Source: Rodentolepis nana (Eukaryota > Platyhelminthes > Cestoda > Cyclophyllidea > Hymenolepididae). From it: a DNA stretch of 10,133 nucleotides. The position numbers and the translations under genes were made by a program. Location: the NCBI GenBank assembly GCA_900617975.1, contig UZAE01012357.1, positions 1 to 10,133 on the forward strand, given 5' to 3'. The notes under the pieces were generated by a model that saw nothing but the letters and a program-made list of their open reading frames with translations, did no database searches and was not told the DNA's origin. Below, piece by piece: positions 1 through 7,676 of this stretch; positions within the stretch are counted from its first letter, which is position 1; the number at the start of each line of letters is the position of its first letter.

Positions 1-230
1 TATTAATTATTTATTTCAAATGGCAATCGTTTTGATAGTTATCATTAGCCTTTAGCTGATTTCGAGCTTCACAGAGGGGAGGAATATCAAAGTATAACAA
101 ATCCGAGAGGGAGAACAGAAGAGTGATTCACGGATGTAAAAGAGACAGGCAGACACAAAGGCAGAGAAAAAGTAAGATGAGTACTGTGGAAGGGGTCAAA
201 TATGACATACAGTTGGGTCATGGTAGTTTG
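1..230. repeat. Dispersed repeat, copy A (diverged, cut by window edge)
   Basis: Two blocks here recur in the same order and orientation at 5111-5265. Block 1 (about 8-75) shares the AT-rich lead 'atttattt', then 'caaatggca' and 'ttatcattagcc', with scattered substitutions. Block 2 (201-230) matches 5236-5265 at 25 of 30 positions by eye, ending in an identical 'gtagtttg'. The spacer between blocks is about 120 bp here and about 50 bp in the other copy, so one copy has an insertion or the other a deletion. No coding potential or terminal repeats are visible. It is most simply an old non-autonomous interspersed element lying in a RAB27 intron. The family is not recognised. Confidence 0.6.
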
Positions 231-1611
231 AAGTAAAAAATAAACTGCCAGTTAATAGACTTTTTTGCCGCATGAGTATACGTTGCTCAGGGTGCACCAC
301 GTGGAGGTAAGTCATCACGCACCCCCAGATTTCGATTATAGTATTTCTAATTGTGCGTCCTGTTTCATTGTAATTTTTTCATCTTTTACATTTCTTAAGC
401 GCACATTGTGGAGAGTCAAATAGGTGGGTCTCAAATGGAAAATTTGACCAAGAATTAGCATTAGCGGATCATTTAATCAAGGTTTCAATTCAATGATAGA
501 AACCAAATTGGTCAATATGAAAAATAGTTCATTTTACCCTTGAATTAAGTAAAAACGAAAGCCTGAATAAATCATAATTTGTCTGTGGAATTAAACAAGA
601 ATGACTCAAATTCGCATAAACTTGCGCAACGTAAATAAAATTCAAACTGAGTGTGAGCAATCAAATAACATTGTAAGTTTTGATAAAAATGTCATTTCAA
701 TAACATGGCTGCTTATATATTTTCTATTTAAATGTTTTTTGCGAAGTTCCATTCTTAAGCGGAAAAAATAGCAAGGTACCAAAGGAAATCAGAATTTATA
801 TAAGCAGTGGAAATTTGATTAATCTGACAGTAACAATTCATTGATTGAAAATTAACCATTAAGCAATAAATTAAAAATTGTATGTTTCCAAAAATATGCA
901 ATGATGTAAAAAAGAGTCTTATAAAATAAAATTTGATAAATGATAAACAAAAAAACAATTTAATAAAACAATGATATAAACAGAATAAATCGAAATTCGA
1001 ATGAAACTAGTTCTGTTCAATTTACCACAAAATGACTTACAGGCCTTTTTATTACTTTAATGTTGACATCAAAAATAAGGGGAATATCATTACAATTACT
1101 ACGTTGGGACTCAACAAAGCAGAAAAAAAGTTATCGAAAGCAAAATTTATCATTTGAATTTGATAAAAATAAAAACACCGAAAAGATTTTGATTACTAAA
1201 GTCATAAAAATTAAGAAATTTAATATTTGAAAAAAAATAAGAATGTCCTTAGAAAATGATTAAAATGGCACGAAATAACATCTTCTCAATCACATAGTCA
1301 ATGGCACTCGCCAGTTCAGTGAGTAAAGGCGGATGAAAGTCAGGTCATCAATCAACATTAGAAGAGTATGAAATGAAAACCGAGAAAAAAGCCTAAAATC
1401 AATTAACCTAAAGATTTTATTTCACATCATAATCCTCGAATTTGCAATTTTAATAGCAATGATGAATTTTATCTAAAGGACGTATAATAAAAACAGTAAA
1501 TCATAGTCAAAGTTTCTTTTCTGGCAATTAATTGATATGAAAAACAAATTACTAATATGAGCAAATTAATGTATAAAGTTTCGTATCATGTAGAAAATAA
1601 TATCAACTAAC
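231..1611 (-). other. AT-rich intronic sequence of the RAB27-like gene (intron 2, incomplete)
   Basis: This is the transcript-downstream side of the minus-strand gene. The intron opens with the donor GTTAGT (minus strand, at 1611-1606) and has no acceptor inside the window that leads into the expected next RAB exon. I looked on the minus strand for the conserved continuation after the WDTAGQER motif and found nothing like it. The sequence is dominated by A and T with many stop codons in all frames. Apart from the repeat at its far end I see no gene, RNA or structured element. Confidence 0.7.
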
Positions 1612-1990
1612 CTTTCTTGGCCAGCAGTATCCCAAAGTTGTAAATAAAGCCGCTGTTTTTGTCCAAGGAGACCATTTGCATCATTTTTGTTTTCTCGTAC
1701 AATACGTTTCTGCCTAAAGTCCACACCGACTGTAGCATTCATTTCCATATTAAAAACACCATCAGTATACTGATACAATAGACTTGTTTTGCCAACATTA
1801 CTATCACCTACAAATATACAAGATTGGCATTTATTTCGTAGTATAAAATTTTTAGTATTCCATTTTAATTCGTAGAAAATTATGCAAACCATGTAATAAA
1901 AAATAATGACACTTGATTAACATGTTTACCTAGTGCAAGTAGTTTTATTAAATAATCATAATCCTCATCATTGTGCTTGTCAGAAAACAT
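1612..1990 (-). CDS. RAB27: RAB27-like small GTPase, N-terminal two exons (partial gene)
   Basis: Exon 1 is 1990-1930 and exon 2 is 1807-1612, both minus strand, separated by a 122-nt intron (donor GTAAAC, acceptor TTTGTAG). They join in frame as [20 protein letters not shown] followed by the P-loop GDSNVGKTS, then LLYQYTDG, switch [12 protein letters not shown] and the switch II start [11 protein letters not shown]. The protein is cut inside that last Arg codon, as expected at an internal exon border. An in-frame TGA at 2018-2020 supports the chosen ATG. RAB27 identity rests on the DYDYLIK lead, the YQYTDG stretch and the extra loop ([15 protein letters not shown]) before [10 protein letters not shown], a position where vertebrate RAB27A/B also carry an insertion. 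RAB27 proteins are membrane-anchored GTPases that dock secretory granules and exosome-bearing endosomes through Slp/Slac2 effectors. The C-terminal half, including the prenylated tail, lies beyond position 1. One oddity is Asn at the third variable P-loop position, where RAB27A has Gly. The other candidate, another exocytic RAB, is less likely because of the loop. Confidence 0.9.
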
Positions 1991-2344
1991 ATTTTCACAA
2001 TGAATTTGAAATTGTTCTCAAATAGGGAGACTCCTAATTTTGTAAACAGTTGATATAAACAAATCAGCAAAAAATCTTTAAAGAGATTGTAAAGATGCGT
2101 GTTTACTTGAAATAATTTTTGATATTAAAGATTTTGTATTGAGATGAAACGAATTTCTTGTTTTTCCAATTTATCATGCAGTAAATTGGACGAGTCAGTA
2201 AAATTTTATTATTTACTTTCATATAAAAATTTTTGAAAATTTTCTAAAATTAATTTTTGGCTGCCTCTTATAGGTTTATTACCGCATACCGCTGATGTCA
2301 AGGTTGGTTCCGTGACTGAATGACTTACAGTGTGTTCGTCATCT
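1991..2344. promoter_or_regulatory. Shared divergent promoter region, RAB27-like / CCDC47
   Basis: The 354 bp between the two start codons must hold both 5' UTRs and both core promoters, unless upstream non-coding exons exist. It is AT-rich with a slightly GC-richer stretch near the CCDC47 start. Visible candidates are an inverted pair of CCAAT motifs (2166-2189) and a CRE-like TGATGTCA (about 2293-2300). No canonical TATA box sits at a convincing distance from either ATG. A TTACAG at 2325-2330, 15 bp before the CCDC47 ATG, could serve as a 5' UTR or spliced-leader acceptor, but it lacks a strong pyrimidine tract. Promoter function is inferred from gene arrangement. Confidence 0.55.
2166..2189. 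promoter_or_regulatory. Inverted repeat with paired CCAAT / ATTGG motifs
   Basis: CCAATTTA (2166-2173) and TAAATTGG (2182-2189) form a perfect 8-bp inverted repeat around an 8-nt spacer. Each arm contains a CCAAT box, one on each strand, so the unit is symmetric towards both divergent genes. CCAAT is the NF-Y binding core and is common in animal bidirectional promoters. Binding here is inferred. Given the AT-rich background, a chance 8-bp palindrome is not excluded. Confidence 0.4.
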
Positions 2345-5300
2345 ATGGTGTCGAAGTATGAAGCCTTTTATTTACAATGTCCTTTTAAATTCGTACCCTA
2401 CTTTTAATGTTATGCGTTTATCTCCTTGTCACAATTCCATCAATTTTTTTCCATTTTTAGAAGATCTAATTTATTTTGGATTTTACTTTTATCCTTTCTC
2501 GTCTTTTCTGCCTGCAATGCCCAGGAAGATGATGATTTTAGGGAATTTTATGACCCAGATGAAGGTATTTTGTTAACAGCTTTAAACCTAATGCCTTAGT
2601 CGAAGCTGATGGATTGACATATCGTGAGCCAGTTAGAGAAGATTTACCTAACGAATTTGAAATGCCTTTTGAAAATGATAGCCAGCTAGCGGCCGAAGAA
2701 GTATGACTTATTTTTCAATCTAATCAAAGCCTATGGTTTTTAGTCAATTGATGATGATTTTGAACCGGATGATGAAGAATTTGAGGGATTTATTCCCCGA
2801 GCAAAAGTTGCTCCTGAAAAACCAGTTGCCAACAATCAAAAGCCGCAGCTTAAAATGGCTAGTGTAAGTCATTCCATATGTATCCTTTCTTTCTTTAAAA
2901 ATCAGATGGGTAGTTATTAGTTATTAAAGCGATAGTTTTGTTTTTTCCACTACTTATGGATTTTTTTGTCCTGTTTGATAATTTTCTTATTCAGGCCCAT
3001 TTGATAACAGGCATTGAACCAGTTTCAAATTTCTTGTTCTGTTCAGGGAATTTATTCCTTCATTTGCTTTCTTGTTTCATCGTCTTAACGTTGAAGTTTG
3101 TTAAGTAGGAATGGGGTGTCATTAGCTGTGGAGTTCTTGCATTGATATGTTTCAGGCTAGTGAAGGAAGCTGATGATTATCAAACTCTGTGCAATCGGCG
3201 TGTCTTGCAGATGCGAAAAAAATGGGAAGTGTTTTCAAAGAATACATTTTCGTGCACTATTTATGGCGAAACGGTTTAGGAATAGTAGTTGGAAAGATAA
3301 ACTATAATTACTTCATCCCATTAAAGATTTTGCAGTTATAATGCATGCTGTTATTTAATTTGATGAAAATGTGACATCAAATCCAACATATCTCATCCCT
3401 GGATGCGTTTTTACGAGGTTTATTTCCAGTGCGATTGACTTTGGGGCAAGGAAACTGCTCCCTTTCGATCGTAATATATACTTAATTTATGCAGACGAAT
3501 TTCTGGTAAAATTAGCTGAATTCCCCTTCTTCATCACTACTGTCGTATACCACCTCCCACCCTTCTTGTCCGCACTTGGATACAAAATATTATTTTTGAT
3601 CTGATACTTTTGGAAGTTTCTGGAAAAGCGGATAGGCGAGTAAAATTCAGATCTGGCTTTGGTAGAAGGAAGATATCCGTTCAATTGGAGATTCAATTTT
3701 CGTTATCCCTTCAGGTGATTAGAATTATCTCATGATCATCGCCATCACTTCGTGCTCATCTATTTCGCCATTATTTTATTCCTTTTCCACGGTTGTTTCC
3801 ACTTTAGGGATATTCTTATCTAATTAAAACACCTAATTTCATGAGGTCTTTTTCTTATTTTCATTTTCGTTGAGTAATCCGTCTCTTGACTCAGTCTAAC
3901 TAAATATTTATCGATTTAAATGTAGACTAATTTGCCGTGTCACTTTTGGCGCTGCATTTGCATTTGCACGTGGTGAAAGTGCACCAGCCCACGGTCATTG
4001 TCTGGTGGTTGTGTGCTTGTCTATTTCGTGCTTCCTGTTAACTTCCAACCGTTTGATACAACCATTTCTGGCCTCATTTTTTGCAGATATTCACTGTCTG
4101 TGTAGTTATTGAGTTCACATAAACTGAGATTTAGTTTATAATTGGTAGTGTCATGAAGCATTCGTTTGTAGTTTTGTTTGATAGCTCCTATGTGTCCTTT
4201 GGATTTGTCTAGATGTGCACTTCTTCTGGGGTGGTTCAATACCGCCTTTGAGTTCTAATAACCGTTTTTAGAGCATCATCAACCTTATATGCCTTGCATC
4301 CACCTCACAATATTATTTTTTATCCAAAAAGTGTTACCTTATCATGTACTGACAACTCCAGCATATATCATTGCAAATTTTGTATTTGCTTTTCTTTGTT
4401 TTGTGTGGATGGTAAGAATGGCGTGTGTGCCGATGGTGTAGCGATGATTTCTTACGCTATTGAGGTTAGGGGTCACAACATGGGTTCTCATCTGCATACA
4501 TTGAATGACGTAGTCACTCATGTTAATCAATTTGTATCGAGATGAGGTGTCATAGAGTGAAGTCTTCTTTCCAAAACGTCACAACTAAGCTAATCCCTTG
4601 CCCAAGATGAGCGTTAGATAGTTTTTTTGCAGTTCTGAAATTTCTGTCAGCTTTGCTTCTCCCTTTTCCTGAGCATCATTTTAATGGCACTATTGTTTCG
4701 GTGTCAGTATTAACGCAGCTAACATTTACTTTCACACAACTCTAATCTAATCTAAATCAACAGATTAAATGTAAATCTCCAAATTTGTTACAGTGTAATC
4801 CTGTTGAATAGTGTGGATTTGAGGTCGTTTCACTGTCTGCATGGGAGGTCAAGGTTTTTTCCCTATATTAGCATATCTAATTGGCTGTGTGTGTGTTTGG
4901 TCATTGTTGTCGTCGATTTTTTATCACTGGACGAGAGGTATTTGTTTGTAATAACTTAAATGGTCCCAAACAAAGGGTTTCTGTCAGGTTGGAAAGAATT
5001 TTAAAAACGAATATTAATGGTTCTCGACATGACAAGTGTATGCAAATAAATTGTTAGTTTATTTAATTTGTCATGTTTTTTTAAACTTCTGTTGTTTTCC
5101 ATTTATAGTCTATTTATTTATTTATATCAAATGGCAGGCGTCTTGATGGTTATCATTAGCCCTTTAGTTGACTTCAGACTTCATTTTCGCGTCATCAGCT
5201 GATTTTGCCTCTAAAAGTTGGCCATCGGGGNCGATTATGACAAATAGTCGGGCCATAGTAGTTTGNGGGGGGGGACAATATCCCCAAAGCAACTAATACC

Positions 5301-7262
5301 CCAGCACTCGTTTTTAGTGCGCTTAAACAGGGTAAGCTGTGGAGAACACTTTAAGAGTTAATTTGTTTGCCCCCACCACCAAGCTTTATACTTAAAATTT
5401 TCGACAAAGGCGCAGTAAAACGTGCAAAACAAATTGAAGAAAACTCGATAAGCACGCACAATTTTCTTCAAAAGTGCAGGCAAGATGGGCCCAAGTAGTC
5501 TTACTCAGTGTGTTGAGTTACTGCTTGCATTTATGGGCAGCTTTAATTGCACTTGTGCTGACTTCGAAATTTTCTTTGTTTAGGCTAGGTGACATGGAAT
5601 GGTAGCTGAATTTGGCTGTGTATTTCGTACATGGAAACAAATGGAACTATCAAATGAACTTTGTATTATAGAGTTCATTTCCGCAATCTTTTTTTGAATT
5701 GACTAGGAGACTGAAATGAATGGATAACGTCTGTATCTTCTATGACTATCCCTTGTTTTTTCCCTCTAGGTGCCACGTCAATTCCTACCTTGGAACAAAT
5801 ACACCATTGAGATGGTTCTCCTAGCCGTCATCTTAGTCTATTTGGTGAATTACCTCCATGGTCGTTCCGTAAACTCTCGTATCGCTAACTCATGGTACGA
5901 GGCCCACCGTGACATACTTGCAGCCAATTTCGCTTTGGTTGGTGACAACCCAAACGTTGTGTCTGTTGCCGATGACAATCAAGAATCGCCTGATTCGATG
6001 GATGAGTCTAAATCGGATTCAAGCTTGGGTCTTCTCAGAGATTCTGATTCCCAGTACACTTTGTGGTGCTCGGGTCGTGTCGCTTGCCAAGGAATGCTTA
6101 TCCAAATTCGTCTCGCACCCAGACAAGACCTCTGTCTGGGTCTGATGCATTATCTGGCCCGTCCGAAAACTGGACCCCTCTCACTTTCCTCTGATCGGTT
6201 GATGGTTAAAGTTGTTTTGGATGATGGCGAGCTAGACTCTTGGGTGTTTACCGTCGGTGTAAAGAAGTCACTTAGCGTCATGGTGAAAGATCACTTTGAT
6301 CTGGCCACTTATCCTCAGGACAGAAAAGGCTTCAAATATGCTGGCCTGCCCGAGGGCATGATTGTTCTAAGTGAAATTCCTGAAGTTACTTCTGCCATTC
6401 TCAATCCAACTGTGAGTACATTTCGCAAGCTACTTTCTCTTTCTAAGTGGTGTGGGTGCAAAATAGTCTAATTTCGCGTTGTAGGTATTAAAAATTTTCA
6501 ATGATCATTCGAATATTATTGAATATGTCTACGTCAGTGATCAGTATTGTGGGGCTAAACCCTCTGCGGAGTAAGATTCAAAATACTTTAAAGAATCTAC
6601 AAATCAGAACACAGATTTGTTAACATTTTATTCTCCTTCAGGGAATTGAAACCACCTAAACCGAATGAGGTCCAGAAGGTACTTATTTGCTCCTTCATTC
6701 GTAAGTTGAGCCTACATCTCCTGCGTTAATTCAAAGTCGCCTGATCTTGAGTGTATTTATTTTTATTTCTCAACAGTGAAAGAAGACGAAATCGAAAACA
6801 TGAAGCCCCTATTCAATTTCGTCTTCTACATGCTTGAAAAAGTTCGCAAAATCCGTCTCCTTAAAGATGTGAGCTCGGCTACCTATTTAGTTTTTGTGTT
6901 TTTACTTATTTGGTTTAAACAGTACTTATATATGTTCGTGCTTTAGGCTAAGGCCAGGGCAGATAAGGCTAGATCCAAGGTTTATGAGAACGCAATGAAG
7001 TCTGTCCACCAACAACGCCAAGAAGCCGCGCAGAACCGTCGAGATGAACAGCGACGTGCCGTCAAGGAGCGTATAATGGCTGAGGAGGATCCTGAAAAGG
7101 CTCGTAGATTAGAGGTTCGCCTGACATTTCTAGTTATTTATAGATTTACATTATTGATTCTTCTCAATCGATTCCATCGCGTTGTGTTTGTAGGAGAAGG
7201 AGCAGAAGAAGGAGAAGAAGCGCCAACAACGCGTGAAGATGGTTAAAATGAAGGGAATGTGA
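2345..7262 (+). CDS. CCDC47: CCDC47 / calumin, ER multipass-insertion (PAT complex) subunit, complete
   Basis: Ten exons join without frame breaks: 2345-2355, 2461-2564, 2600-2700, 2744-2863, 5770-6411, 6485-6570, 6642-6700, 6777-6868, 6947-7114 and 7194-7262. They total 1452 nt, giving 483 residues plus TGA, the length I recall for human CCDC47. An in-frame TGA at 2321 supports the ATG. Residues 1-24 are a signal peptide ([19 protein letters not shown], likely cut before Q25). Residues 25 to about 90 are an Asp/Glu-rich luminal segment, which fits the low-affinity Ca2+ binding reported for calumin. A single membrane span lies at about 124-142 ([18 protein letters not shown]). The cytosolic domain starts with [20 protein letters not shown] and contains LWCSGRV (210-216) and GMLIQIRL. 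A Lys/Arg/Glu-rich coiled coil (about 406-475) includes [15 protein letters not shown] and [16 protein letters not shown], nearly the vertebrate sequence. In vertebrates CCDC47 pairs with Asterix (WDR83OS) at the Sec61 translocon to help insert multipass proteins. Compared with human from memory, the luminal part is shorter and a Ser/Asp-rich loop (about 172-207) is longer. The donor of intron 9 (GTTCGC) is weak. Confidence 0.95.
2356..2743 (+). other. Cluster of three short 5' introns in CCDC47
   Basis: Intron 1 is 2356-2460 (105 nt, GTATGA...TTTTTAG, phase 2). Intron 2 is 2565-2599 (35 nt, GTATTT...CCTTAG, phase 1). Intron 3 is 2701-2743 (43 nt, GTATGA...TTTTTAG, phase 0). Each is required: removing them joins the signal peptide to the acidic luminal region, and retaining intron 3 gives an immediate TGA. 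Very small introns near the 5' end are a described trait of schistosome genes, which is part of the reason for the flatworm assignment. Confidence 0.85.
5111..5266. repeat. Dispersed repeat, copy B
   Basis: This stretch repeats the two conserved blocks of copy A at 1-230 in the same order. Block 1 (about 5117-5185) contains 'caaatggca' and 'ttatcattagccctttag'. Block 2 (5236-5265) ends with 'gtagtttg' just before an ambiguous base and a G run. The block spacing is shorter than in copy A. It starts in a (TTTA)n-like tract. No open reading frame or inverted termini are seen. It probably belongs to an interspersed element family. Confidence 0.6.
5231..5274. other. Ambiguous bases and G homopolymer (assembly uncertainty)
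   Basis: There is an n at 5231 after a run of four G, and another n at 5266 followed by eight G (5267-5274). Both fall in repeat copy B inside an intron, so no protein call is affected. They probably reflect unresolved read disagreement at G homopolymers in repetitive DNA, so the base order and length here should not be trusted. Confidence 0.8.
6412..7193 (+). other. Five near-uniform 3' introns of CCDC47
   Basis: Introns 5-9 are 6412-6484 (73 nt), 6571-6641 (71), 6701-6776 (76), 6869-6946 (78) and 7115-7193 (79). Donors are GTGAGT, GTAAGA, GTAAGT, GTGAGC and the weak GTTCGC, and all acceptors end in AG. Phases are 0, 2, 1, 0 and 0, and each join restores CCDC47 family sequence. The tight 71-79 nt range contrasts with the 35-43 nt introns at the 5' end of the same gene. 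Confidence 0.9.
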
Positions 7263-7462
7263 TTGGATTTCCGTAATCAATTTTTATATGGATTTCTTCT
7301 CTTAGTCTCTTGTCCGTCTGCGTGTGTGTGTTCACGTGTGCTTGAATTTGCGTATTTTCGAATCTAGCTTTGTCTTTTCTTGAATATGTACAGAAATTTC
7401 TTGGTAAAATAAAAATTTCATTGTACTGATTTCGGATCTGGAGTGTCTGCGGTACAAATGCC
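7263..7462 (+). other. CCDC47 3' UTR and poly(A) region
   Basis: After the TGA at 7260-7262 comes a T-rich untranslated stretch with an AATAAA hexamer at 7408-7413. Cleavage is expected roughly 10-30 nt downstream, near 7425-7440. The GT-rich sequence at about 7438-7450 (ctggagtgtctgcgg) fits a downstream element. This predicts a short 3' UTR of about 170 nt. The exact end cannot be seen from sequence alone. Confidence 0.6.
7408..7413 (+). terminator. AATAAA polyadenylation signal of CCDC47
   Basis: A canonical hexamer lies 145 nt after the stop codon and is followed by GT-rich sequence. It is the first AATAAA after the CCDC47 stop on the plus strand. Confidence 0.65.
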
Positions 7463-7589
7463 GTGCAAATGTTTATTATATATATTCCAATTTGAAATCC
7501 CACCTCTTGCACGTCGTCTTGATTTTGCCACATAATTTAAATTACCATATCTGTGGGCAATTGACCATGAATTTCACTTGTGGTTCTAG

Positions 7590-7676
7590 GAGACTGAGGA
7601 CATTCAAGCTCTGATGAAAGAAGGGCAGTATGCCAGGTCGGTCTGGTGTGTCCTCTGTTTTGTGGTAGGACACTAA
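7590..7676 (+). other. Exon-like stretch downstream of CCDC47 (uncertain)
   Basis: After an acceptor-like TTCTAG (ending at 7589) the sequence is open in phase 0 and reads ETEDIQALMKEGQYAR, then SVWCVLCFVVGH and a TAA at 7674-7676. The first 47 nt also end at a possible donor (AG|GTCGGT, 7637). The first part has coding-like, charged composition. If CCDC47 exon 9 skipped exon 10 and joined here, it would give an alternative C-terminus. It could equally be an exon of an unknown gene, a decayed exon, or chance. I recognise no family. Confidence 0.2.

Larger units (their letters stand above)
2864..5769 (+). other. CCDC47 intron 4 (2.9 kb)
   Basis: The donor GTAAGT at 2864 and acceptor CCCTCTAG ending at 5769 are both phase 0. 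They link ...LKMAS to VPRQFLPW, matching the vertebrate order where a VP dipeptide also precedes the membrane span. The intron splits the luminal and membrane/cytosolic parts of the protein. Inside it I see repeat copy B (5111-5266), a short (TCTAA) run near 4740, a GT run near 4885, two n bases, and an open minus-strand stretch (4021-4239) of unknown meaning. No nested gene is supported. Confidence 0.85.

Noticed and set aside
755..958. 67-codon minus-strand open frame in AT-rich DNA
   Set aside because: It is rich in Phe, Ile and Leu as expected from AT-rich noise, with no motif and no splice context linking it to the RAB27-like gene.
2358..2576. Open frame starting ATGAAG at 2358, overlapping the CCDC47 5' region
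   Set aside because: It runs through intron 1 and reads exon 2 in the wrong frame. The correct exon 2 frame gives a clear signal peptide and joins the ATG at 2345.
3371..3696. Overlapping open frames on both strands in intron 4
   Set aside because: Neither shows a recognisable domain or splice support, and lengths of 69-77 codons are within chance for this composition.
4294..4545. Plus-strand 83-codon and minus-strand 62-codon frames in intron 4
   Set aside because: There is no family similarity that I recognise. They are Cys/His-rich by chance and do not fit into CCDC47 splicing.
4736..4756. Short TCTAA-type tandem run and a nearby GT run as possible microsatellites
   Set aside because: Each has only about three or four units, which is too short to call a repeat locus.
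5909..6145. Second open frame inside CCDC47 exon 5
   Set aside because: It is an out-of-frame shadow of the conserved CCDC47 coding sequence.
7243..7533. Minus-strand 96-codon frame over the CCDC47 3' end
   Set aside because: It is antisense to the CCDC47 3' UTR and is low-complexity where it crosses GT-rich DNA. No motif is present.
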